Below are positions 45,612-53,137 of a DNA stretch of 58,436 nucleotides, piece after piece. The stretch lies in assembly GCA_017620475.1 (NCBI GenBank), contig JAFZQI010000049.1, positions 1-58,436 on the forward strand, given 5' to 3'. The DNA comes from Clostridiales bacterium (GTDB lineage Bacteria > Bacillota > Clostridia > Saccharofermentanales > Saccharofermentanaceae). The translations under genes and the position numbers were made by a program. Numbering within the stretch: the first letter of the stretch is position 1; each line of letters starts with the position of its first letter. The notes under the pieces are model-generated. The model saw nothing but the letters and a program-made list of their open reading frames with translations, was not told the origin of the DNA and ran no database searches.

Positions 45612-45664
45612 ATCAGCAATCCTCCTTTTCCATATCTTTTGTATGTTGCCATCTTTACTGCACG

Positions 45665-45699
45665 ATAATCAGTATTGTATATTCAACAATACTGATTAT
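45665..45699. promoter_or_regulatory. Perfect 14-bp inverted repeat, candidate PadR operator
   Basis: ATAATCAGTATTGT (45665-45678) and ACAATACTGATTAT (45686-45699) are exact reverse complements, 7 bases apart. The repeat covers the -10 box and the expected start of transcription, where a bound dimer would block initiation. Confidence 0.75.
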
Positions 45700-45724
45700 A
45701 GAGCGGTATTGAACTATATGTCAA
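45695..45724 (-). promoter_or_regulatory. Promoter of the PadR operon
   Basis: TTGACA (45724-45719), an 18-base spacer and TATAAT (45700-45695) are both perfect boxes. The -10 lies within the edge of the inverted repeat. Confidence 0.85.
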
Positions 45725-45774
45725 TAGCCTGTGGAAAAACAGATCATTTACAGAACATCAGAAAATAATGGGGA

Positions 45775-46557
45775 TCAGATCATTCTGGAGAAACAAACCC
45801 AGTTCTTATGCATATCGACCAGGATCACTTCCGTATTCGGGTGATCCGGATCGAGCGAACAGGACAGGACATATACACGTGTATCCGGGTGTTCATCGAT
45901 ATCCTTCGGGAAAGCGATCTGCAGGCTGTACATCTCCAGTTCCGTCACTTCCACACCGAAGAATTCGGCAAGCTCCCCTTTATATACTGCATCCAGTTCC
46001 GCCGCTTTCGCTTCAGAAAGCCGCATCGGACTGACAATGGATTCTTTTCGAGCGGTCTTACGGAATTCAGCCAGCGAATAACTCGGACAGTGGAACGACA
46101 CGTAGATATATCCGTCCGAACTGAACTGATCGGGCATAAAACGGATCTCGTATCCGTGGGTCTCATCGGACAGGTGTTTCGGGAAGAAATGCGGAATCAG
46201 GCGTTTGTCGGAAAGATAATTCATCTGCTTCTCGTATAGATCCGGGTCCTTCGACAGAAACGGCCAGGGAAGAGCGATCGTTGCTATCAGGGAACCGCTG
46301 ACGATCAGAATCCCGAGAAGACAGATCAGCGGCCACTTCTGCAGGATTGGCCGGAAACGGACAGTAAGAAGCACCATCGCCGCAATCATCAGGAGACTTA
46401 AGATAAGTAGCACCACATACACAGCTACTCCATAGCGGACATATTGGACGATCGAGAAAACCGCTGTCCCCACTGCTGCAAGCAGAAACAGGATGAGCCA
46501 GATCTTGCTGCGCGCAGACAGCCGGCCGGTTGTCGGATTCTTCTCTTTCTTACCCAT
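45775..46557 (-). CDS. Hypothetical membrane protein
   Basis: This 260-residue protein has a basic N-terminus, then three to four hydrophobic helices (about 18-110) and a soluble C-terminal domain of about 145 residues. The domain is rich in aromatic and acidic residues (HGYEIRFMPDQFSSDGYIYVSF, in part) and may face outward. No family is recognised. A 7-bp hairpin (ACAGGTC/GACCTGT, 46574-46592) lies in the leader close to the ribosome site. It appears monocistronic. Confidence 0.7.
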   Translation of the reverse strand: MGKKEKNPTTGRLSARSKIWLILFLLAAVGTAVFSIVQYVRYGVAVYVVLLILSLLMIAAMVLLTVRFRPILQKWPLICLLGILIVSGSLIATIALPWPFLSKDPDLYEKQMNYLSDKRLIPHFFPKHLSDETHGYEIRFMPDQFSSDGYIYVSFHCPSYSLAEFRKTARKESIVSPMRLSEAKAAELDAVYKGELAEFFGVEVTELEMYSLQIAFPKDIDEHPDTRVYVLSCSLDPDHPNTEVILVDMHKNWVCFSRMI

Positions 46558-46715
46558 GGTACTCCCTCATCGTACAGGTCTTTCTGACCTGTTACATTTA
46601 TATTTTATTCATGAGAGAATTCTCATACCACAGAAAAAGTGAAGTAAATACAAGGATAAACCTTAGGAAAAGAACTGTTTCTTCGGTCCATACAGATAAA
46701 CCGTTTCTTCGCACG

Positions 46716-47612
46716 TTATAGATAATCCAGTAGTTTTTTCAGACGATGGTTCATGCCGGACTTACTGATCGGCGGATTCATCTGGCGCCCGAGTTCCGTA
46801 AGCGAGAGCCCCGGATTCTCAATATGGACTTTTGCCACCTCCAGAAGTTCCCTCGGGATCTTCGCAGCCTTATCCGAAGCCAGAAGTTTCTGCAGCTGCT
46901 GCGTGCGGATCGCACTTGCTTCCGATTGCTGCTTCACCGTCCAATTATCCAGATTCATCGTACGGGCCACCATGCTGTTGACATCGTGCTGGGCACGGAT
47001 GTTCTGTAATTCCAGCATCAGTTTGCTTGACCCCATGATTACCAGGAAATCACAGATCTCCTCATGCTTTTTGAAATAAATAGACCAGGTCATATCCAGT
47101 ACTCTTGTGTTGGGGCGGATATTCTCCGCATGCAGAAGAAGAACGAGCATCTTGACGAAAGCATCCGTCTTACAGAGCATCTCGATCCGATACGTCCGAT
47201 TAGGATCGCTCATGGAGCCCCTCGCCACAAAAGCCCCTCTAAGCATGGCGCGCCGGAGCTCTTCAGAAGAAGAGATCTCATCCGTGATGGTATCCGGGAG
47301 GATATACGGGGTGATAAACCGGTCGAACTCCGTAGCGGAAAAGCTCACCTCATACAAGCTTCCTCCCTGCCTTCCGATTTTTCTCGGGCCCTCCGGGATA
47401 AGCTCGTTTCCAAGCGCATGAACATCCTCAATCAGGCGCTGCGCCGTCTCTTCACTTGTACAGCAGACCCTGGCCACATCCTTCTCATAATCGCATTCAT
47501 ATCCGGAACAAAGACAAAGGGCCGCCATTTCCGCCGCCCATTCCTCTTTCGTCTTATAGACGAACTTGCGTATTTCCGCTTTTACCTGTTTCGAATACGC
47601 ATTTTCTCTCAT
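46716..47612 (-). CDS. whiA: DNA-binding protein WhiA
   Basis: WhiA is a conserved Gram-positive regulator linked to cell division and, in Streptomyces, sporulation. It has 298 aa. The N-terminal part (about 90-200) is the degenerate LAGLIDADG homing-endonuclease-like fold, with RAMLRGAFVARGSMSDP. The C-terminal helix-turn-helix contains LSLTELGRQM and SKSGMNHRLKKL. The start overlaps rapZ by 4 bases. In many Firmicutes yvcK lies between rapZ and whiA; here it does not. Confidence 0.95.
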   Translation of the reverse strand: MRENAYSKQVKAEIRKFVYKTKEEWAAEMAALCLCSGYECDYEKDVARVCCTSEETAQRLIEDVHALGNELIPEGPRKIGRQGGSLYEVSFSATEFDRFITPYILPDTITDEISSSEELRRAMLRGAFVARGSMSDPNRTYRIEMLCKTDAFVKMLVLLLHAENIRPNTRVLDMTWSIYFKKHEEICDFLVIMGSSKLMLELQNIRAQHDVNSMVARTMNLDNWTVKQQSEASAIRTQQLQKLLASDKAAKIPRELLEVAKVHIENPGLSLTELGRQMNPPISKSGMNHRLKKLLDYL

Positions 47613-48508
47613 GTCTTCTTTTCCTCGGGTTTCTGGTAACGAGGGTCTTTATCGATGTCGCGGTGATGGATGGAAACCCTGTATCCGGCATCCTTCAAGC
47701 CCTGATACAAGCGCTCCGCAACATACACGGAACGATGACGGCCGCCGGTGCAGCCAACGCCGATAGAAAGTCTGGCTTTACCTTCACGAATATAGAAGGG
47801 TATCGAAAAACACAGAAGATCCATGATCTTCTCATAGTACTGTTCCGTTTCCGGATAGGCTTCGAGGAAATCAATAATGTCCTGATCCTTACCGCAGAGC
47901 ATCTTCAGTTCCGGCACATAGAACGGGTTCGGCAGGAAACGCACATCACATGTAACATCACAATCGCCGGGGATCCCGTATTTGAATCCGAAAGACTCGA
48001 TATGGATATCCATCGAACTATCATCTGCCACTTCGATGATATGAAGCAGTTCTTCCCGAAGCGCACTCTGGGCCATCATGGAAGTATCGATGATATGGGT
48101 CGCACGAGCCCGGATGCCCCGCATAAGCGAGCGTTCCTTCTCAATCGCCTCCACCAGCGATAATCCGGCAGAAAGCGGATGTTTGCGTCGTGTCTGGCGG
48201 TACCGGCTGACCAGGACCTGGTCATTTGCCTCAAGGAAAATGATCCGATACGGACACTCCAGATTCTTGATCTCGCTCATGGCTTTGCCAAAGCCTTTGA
48301 GATACTCATTGCTTCGCACATCCACCACAAAAGCCAGCTTATTGATGGCAAATCCTTCTCCGCCCTGTCCTTTAAGGAACGTGCGGATCAGTTCCGGCAG
48401 AACCATCGGTGGAAGATTATCAATACAGAAGTATCCCTGATCTTCCAAAATATGTGCAGCCTGGCTTTTACCTGCGCCGGACATTCCGGTCAGAATAATT
48501 ACATCCAT
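47609..48508 (-). CDS. rapZ: RNase adapter/nucleotide-binding protein RapZ (YvcJ)
   Basis: RapZ/YvcJ is a P-loop NTPase-like protein; in E. coli it guides RNase E to a small RNA controlling glucosamine-6-phosphate synthase, and in B. subtilis YvcJ affects competence. It has 299 aa with Walker A GMSGAGKSQA (8-17), DNLPP, and the C-terminal domain VGCTGGRHRSVYVAERL. The order hprK-murB-rapZ-whiA is familiar from Firmicutes. Confidence 0.94.
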   Translation of the reverse strand: MDVIILTGMSGAGKSQAAHILEDQGYFCIDNLPPMVLPELIRTFLKGQGGEGFAINKLAFVVDVRSNEYLKGFGKAMSEIKNLECPYRIIFLEANDQVLVSRYRQTRRKHPLSAGLSLVEAIEKERSLMRGIRARATHIIDTSMMAQSALREELLHIIEVADDSSMDIHIESFGFKYGIPGDCDVTCDVRFLPNPFYVPELKMLCGKDQDIIDFLEAYPETEQYYEKIMDLLCFSIPFYIREGKARLSIGVGCTGGRHRSVYVAERLYQGLKDAGYRVSIHHRDIDKDPRYQKPEEKKT

Positions 48509-48521
48509 ACCCTTCCCCCTG

Positions 48522-49511
48522 CTACTTCACCTCAGAAGAGAAACCCCTTCCGATAAAACGGACTTCACGTTCCAGTTCCACTCCGAACTTCTCTTTAATC
48601 GTTTTCTGAATCAATCGAACCAGTGAATCAATATCATGTGCTGTAGCATTTCCCGTGTTAATGACAAATCCCGCATGTTTCTCGGAAACCTGCGCACCCC
48701 CGACCGATGTGCCTTTTAATCCGGCCTGCTCGATCAGAGCTCCGGTATAGTATCCGGTCGGACGCTTGAACATGCTGCCCGCACTTGGAAACTGCAGAGG
48801 CTGGGATTTCGTTCTTTTCTCCGTATAGGTCTTGATCCTGGAACTGATTTCCTGCGGATCATCCCGATGAAGCACAAGTTCAACCTCCGCCACGATCCCC
48901 TCATCCGTCATAAAACGGCTCTTCCGGTAACCGAACTGAAGGTCCTCACCGGACCAGGTGATCCGTTCTCCGGAAGGAGAAACGGAGACGACCTTATCTA
49001 CCACTTCGGACATATCGTGATCGTAAGCGCCGGCATTCATAAAGACCGCGCCACCCAGTGAACCGGGTATACCGGACGCGAATTCCAGCCCGCTCAAGCC
49101 CGCTTTGGAGGCAAAAGAAGAAAGACGTGTAAGAAGCGTTCCGGCCGTAGCATAAATACGGACGGTATCAGGATCGGTCGGGACATCTTCGGAACGGATA
49201 TCGGAAAAAGACTCCCCGAGACGGATCACAAGCCCGTCCATTCCTTCATCGGAAATCACCAGATTCGATCCGTTGCCCATCAGAAAAAAAGGAAGCCCGA
49301 CCGCTTTAGATGCTGAAATCAGATCAATGATCTCTCCGGTCTCCGAAGGCTCACAGTAGATCTGCGCCGGTCCTCCCACCCGAAAAGATGTATGGGCTTT
49401 CATCGGTTCATCTTCACGAAGTTTCGCTTCCAGATCCTTTCTTCCCATATCGATCAGTTTCTGCCGGAAAGCCTTGATCACACCGCTATCCACCGTTATT
49501 TCTGCGCTCAT
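48522..49511 (-). CDS. murB: UDP-N-acetylenolpyruvoylglucosamine reductase (MurB)
   Basis: MurB reduces the enolpyruvyl group with NADPH and FAD to make UDP-MurNAc, the second step of peptidoglycan precursor synthesis. It has 329 aa from the ATG at 49511. Landmarks are HTSFRVGGPAQIYCEP, FLMGNGSNLVISDEGMDG, the FAD-site SGLEFASGIPGSLGGAVFMNAG, and FPSAGSMFKRP with the proton-donor serine. The frame continues to an ATG at 49568 (19 more residues, weak GAGG), so that start is not excluded. It lacks the extra loop of the E. coli type and is a type II MurB. Confidence 0.94.
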   Translation of the reverse strand: MSAEITVDSGVIKAFRQKLIDMGRKDLEAKLREDEPMKAHTSFRVGGPAQIYCEPSETGEIIDLISASKAVGLPFFLMGNGSNLVISDEGMDGLVIRLGESFSDIRSEDVPTDPDTVRIYATAGTLLTRLSSFASKAGLSGLEFASGIPGSLGGAVFMNAGAYDHDMSEVVDKVVSVSPSGERITWSGEDLQFGYRKSRFMTDEGIVAEVELVLHRDDPQEISSRIKTYTEKRTKSQPLQFPSAGSMFKRPTGYYTGALIEQAGLKGTSVGGAQVSEKHAGFVINTGNATAHDIDSLVRLIQKTIKEKFGVELEREVRFIGRGFSSEVK

Positions 49512-49603
49512 CGCTATATTCTTCTCCTTCTTCAACCGCTCACCTTCTTTGGTAACGGCAAACTTCATAAACCTCGTCCCTTTGACTTCGGCTTATGCTT
49601 ATC

Positions 49604-50536
49604 TTATTCGGCATTCAACCCGCCGGGGAACACCCTCGTAACCAGATCTTTCGCGGCATTATAACCCATCTTCTTAACACGATAGTTGATCGCCGCCGCC
49701 TCAACGATGATCGCCAGGTTACGTCCGGGGCCTACCGGGATCGTAATCGACGGAACCTTGATCCCCAGTATCTCCGTGGTCTCATCCGTGATTCCCAAAC
49801 GGTCATATGTCTTCTTCTCATCCCACAGCTCGAGATTGATAACGAAGTCGATGTTCTCCTGAAGTTTAACGGAAGAAACACCATACAGTTCTTTTACATC
49901 AAGAATACCGATACCGCGGATCTCGATCAGGTGACGGATCACTTCCGGCGCTCTGCCCAGAAGCGTCGTCTCCGATACTCTCCTGATCTCCACCTGGTCG
50001 TCCGCGATCAGGCGGTGACCACGCTTAACGATCTCCAGCGCCGTTTCGGATTTACCGACACCGCTCTCGCCCAGGATCAGGATACCTTCACCGTTTACCT
50101 CGACCAGAACGCCATGCATCGAGATGCGCGGAGCCAGTTCCACATTGAGGTATTTGACCAGCGAACTCATGAATTCACTCGTGGCCTGATGGGTGCGCAG
50201 TACCGGGATCTGTGCTTTCTTCGCCACACGAATCAGCTCATCGTGTGCCACGTGGTTGCGTGTAAGAATAAGACACGGGATCTTCTTCTCGAAAAGCGCT
50301 TGTAAACGCTCCTCTCTCTGCTCCGGCGTCAGCTTATCAAGGAAGGCATGCTCCATGTTACCGATCAGCTGGATACGGTCGGGGCCGAAGTGGTCATAAT
50401 AACCCGCCAGCTGCAGGCCCGGACGCGTCACATCCGCAACATGGATGCGGACCTTCTCCATATCTTCCGGTGCATACACTTCTTCCAGTTCGAAGTACTT
50501 GATGATCTCTGTAAGAAAAACGCTCGAATAGGGCAT
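49604..50536 (-). CDS. hprK: HPr kinase/phosphorylase
   Basis: HprK phosphorylates and dephosphorylates Ser46 of HPr, the core switch of carbon catabolite control in Gram-positives. It has 310 aa. P-loop GESGVGKSETALE follows the N-terminal domain, and then come HRLIADDQVEI and the signature IEIRGIGILDVKELYG. GGAGG before the ATG at 50536 and the promoter at 50573-50600 exclude the longer frame to 50593. It leads the hprK-murB-rapZ-whiA operon. Confidence 0.96.
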   Translation of the reverse strand: MPYSSVFLTEIIKYFELEEVYAPEDMEKVRIHVADVTRPGLQLAGYYDHFGPDRIQLIGNMEHAFLDKLTPEQREERLQALFEKKIPCLILTRNHVAHDELIRVAKKAQIPVLRTHQATSEFMSSLVKYLNVELAPRISMHGVLVEVNGEGILILGESGVGKSETALEIVKRGHRLIADDQVEIRRVSETTLLGRAPEVIRHLIEIRGIGILDVKELYGVSSVKLQENIDFVINLELWDEKKTYDRLGITDETTEILGIKVPSITIPVGPGRNLAIIVEAAAINYRVKKMGYNAAKDLVTRVFPGGLNAE

Positions 50537-50572
50537 GGCGTGCTCCTCCGTCAGAAAAATGTCTACATCCAT

Positions 50573-50600
50573 TTTATACCAAAAAAGCGCCAAACGGCAA
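50573..50600 (-). promoter_or_regulatory. Promoter of the hprK operon
   Basis: TTGCCG (50600-50595), a 16-base spacer and TATAAA (50578-50573) preceded by TGG resemble an extended -10 promoter, about 37 bases before the hprK start. Confidence 0.65.
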
Positions 50601-50623
50601 AGGATTTATCGTTTTCGATGTTT

Positions 50624-50713
50624 CTTAGAATTGAAAAAGAAATCTCTCCTGTGGTGAGTTTTGCTTTAGCAAACTGTTTGAACCACAGGAGAGATATTCT
50701 TTTTCAAACTAAG
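50624..50713. repeat. Long hairpin element B with conserved core
   Basis: Arms of about 30 bases (CTTAG, TTGAAAAAGAA, ATCTCTCCTGTGGT and their complements, with small bulges) enclose the core GAGTTTTGC-TTTA-GCAAACTGTTTGA. It begins 9 bases after the stop of the EF-G-like gene on the minus strand and precedes the hprK promoter, so a terminator or mRNA 3'-end role fits. The core matches element A at 42184-42259. Confidence 0.75.
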
Positions 50714-50722
50714 AAGTAAGGA

Positions 50723-52804
50723 TTACTCATCCTCAGAGAGGAATGCCTTTCTGGCTTCAATAACCTTGGCCTGGACATCGCCCGGAGCCTGCTCATAGCG
50801 AGCATGCTCGATGGTGTACCAGCCACGGCCCTGAGTCATGGACTTCAGGTCGGTAGCATAGGTAGCCATCTCGGATGTCGGCACTTCACAGTTGATGACG
50901 GAACCTGTCTCGTCACTGTCGATACCCATGATGCGGCCACGACGCTTGTTCATGTCGCCCATGATATCACCCTGCTTATCCTCAGGAATGTGAACAGATA
51001 CTGTGCTGATCGGCTCAAGGAGAACCGGGTTCGCCGCAGCCATACCGGCCTTGAAAGCGAGGTTAGCCGCGATCTTGAACGCCATTTCCGAAGAGTCTAC
51101 ATCGTGATAAGAACCATCGACGAGCGTTGCCTTGAGGTTAACTACCGGGAATGCACCGAGGATACCCTTCTTAACGGCATCCTGCAGGCCCTTTTCAACT
51201 GCCGGGAAGAAGTTCTTCGGAACAGCACCGCCGAATACATTCTCTTCGAATACGAGTTCTTCAGAATCTGTCGGCTCAAACTCGATCCATACATCACCGT
51301 ACTGACCGTGACCGCCGGACTGTTTCTTATGCTTACCCTGAACCTTAACCTTCTTACGGATCGCTTCACGATACGGAACACGCGGCTCTTCAAGATCAGC
51401 GTCTACGTTGAACTTACTCTTGAGCTTACTCTTCAGTACGGAGATCTCCTGCTCACCGAGACCACTGATGACCATCTGCTTTGTCTCTGCGTTATTAATA
51501 ACTGTAAATACCGGATCCTCATCCTTCAGCTTGTTAAGACCGGACATGATCTTATCTTCTTCGCCTCTGGCCTTCGGAACGATACCCATCGAAAGACACG
51601 GTGTCGGGAAGTTGATCTTCGTAAGTGTCACGACACGAGCCTTATCACAGAGCGTATCATTGGTCTGCGTAAGAACGAGTTTCGCAACGGCGCCGATATC
51701 ACCGGCAACGACCTTATCTGTTGGGATCTGCTTCTTACCAACCATGTAGAACAGACCGCCCAGACGCTCTTCCTTCTCTTTTACGGCGTTGTAGACCGTG
51801 GAGTTGCTCTTGATCACGCCCGCATATACACGGAACAGGGAGATCCGTCCTACGAACGGGTCAGCGATCGTCTTAAATACGAAAGCAGCCAGCGGATCGT
51901 TCTCATTGCAGGTGATCGTCAGGGTCTCTCCATCCGGAGTCACACCCTCTTGCGGCGGCTTCGTGCTGGCCGGCGGAGTATCCTTGGAGATACAGTTCAT
52001 CAGGAACTCCACGCCCCAGTTCTTATAAGCGGAACCGGCATAGATCGGATGCAGTGTGCCATCCGCAAAACCGGCGTGAACGCCACGACGGAATTCTTCC
52101 TCGGTGAAAGGCTCACCGGCGAAATACTTCTCCATCAGTTCTTCGTCGCACTCTGCTACAACTTCATTTACCTTATCCTGAAGCTCAGCTACACGATCTT
52201 CATACTCCGCAGGAAGCGGGATCTCGGTCTGTGCACCGGTCTTCTCATCCAGGGTAAAGGCACGCTTATTCATAACGTCTACGATACCGGTCATCTTATC
52301 GCCGGACATGATCGGCAGGGAAAGCGGAATGACACCACGGCCATAGCGTTCCATCATACGGGAGATCACGCCCTCAAAGTCTGCATTCGGTTCGTCCATT
52401 CTGTTCAGGAAGAAAAGGAACGGAACCTTTCTCTTGTTAAGAAGACGGATCGCCTTCTCAGAACCTACAGAAGTACCGCCCTTCGCGCTGATCACAACGA
52501 TCGCGCTGCCTGCTACACGAATACCGGCCATTGTCTCACCGAGAAAATCGAAATCACCGGGGGTGTCGATGAGATTCATCTTTGTGTTCTTCCACTCCAA
52601 TGCCGCAACGGATGTGTTGAGGGAAATCTGGCGCTTGATCTCTTCCGGGTCAAAGTCCAGTGCGGTGTTGCCATCTGCCGAACGGCCGAGACGGTCGATC
52701 GCCTTTGCACAGTAGAGCATTGCCTCTGCAAGCGCGGTTTTACCTGATCCGCCATGTCCCAATAACGCGATGTTACGGATCTTGTCTGCCGAATAATTGG
52801 TCAT
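50723..52804 (-). CDS. Elongation factor G-like translation GTPase
   Basis: This 693-residue translational GTPase has the full EF-G domain set (G, II, III, IV, V). The P-loop is GHGGSGKT (16-23) instead of the EF-G AHIDAGKT, and switch II reads DTPGDFDF, with Asp84 where canonical EF-G has the catalytic His. Domain IV contains GGHGQYGDVWIEFEP. These differences place it with EF-G-like (EF-G2-type) proteins, whose role is unclear, rather than the main fusA; it is also not next to rpsL/rpsG/tuf. AGGAGG precedes the ATG, and TATAAT stands at 52845-52840. Confidence 0.92.
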   Translation of the reverse strand: MTNYSADKIRNIALLGHGGSGKTALAEAMLYCAKAIDRLGRSADGNTALDFDPEEIKRQISLNTSVAALEWKNTKMNLIDTPGDFDFLGETMAGIRVAGSAIVVISAKGGTSVGSEKAIRLLNKRKVPFLFFLNRMDEPNADFEGVISRMMERYGRGVIPLSLPIMSGDKMTGIVDVMNKRAFTLDEKTGAQTEIPLPAEYEDRVAELQDKVNEVVAECDEELMEKYFAGEPFTEEEFRRGVHAGFADGTLHPIYAGSAYKNWGVEFLMNCISKDTPPASTKPPQEGVTPDGETLTITCNENDPLAAFVFKTIADPFVGRISLFRVYAGVIKSNSTVYNAVKEKEERLGGLFYMVGKKQIPTDKVVAGDIGAVAKLVLTQTNDTLCDKARVVTLTKINFPTPCLSMGIVPKARGEEDKIMSGLNKLKDEDPVFTVINNAETKQMVISGLGEQEISVLKSKLKSKFNVDADLEEPRVPYREAIRKKVKVQGKHKKQSGGHGQYGDVWIEFEPTDSEELVFEENVFGGAVPKNFFPAVEKGLQDAVKKGILGAFPVVNLKATLVDGSYHDVDSSEMAFKIAANLAFKAGMAAANPVLLEPISTVSVHIPEDKQGDIMGDMNKRRGRIMGIDSDETGSVINCEVPTSEMATYATDLKSMTQGRGWYTIEHARYEQAPGDVQAKVIEARKAFLSEDE

Positions 52805-53137
52805 GTATTCGTCCTCCTAATTCAAACTCTAATGCGACTATTATAACCGATTCGGTAATCAATATCCACAAAAATTTTCACATTCTCCAACTTTTTTTGT
52901 GACACTTAACGGCATTTTTCTTTGCGATTTTCCATTCTCTTTTTTCAACGGCAAAAAGACCGTCCAGAAGAATGATGAGTTCTTAAAAGGACTTCCCTTT
53001 TAAGTATTTTCCAATATGTTTTTTGTCCTGACATTTAGTTATTCAATTCACAGAAGTTAAAACAATGTAAACCATTCTATTTAAGCGTGCCAACGATCAA
53101 ATTGGCGTATATAATGCAATTAAACGGAGGTGTTTAT
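52805..53137. other. AT-rich intergenic region between divergent genes
   Basis: There is no open frame of note. The TATAAT at 52845-52840 (minus strand, weak -35) probably serves the EF-G-like gene. A perfect hairpin CTTAAAAGG/CCTTTTAAG with 5-base loop lies at 52983-53005. No convincing promoter pair for the right-hand gene was found. Confidence 0.6.

Noticed and set aside
50804..52747. 647-codon plus-strand open frame
   Set aside because: It is the antisense shadow of the EF-G-like gene, with no ribosome site or domain.
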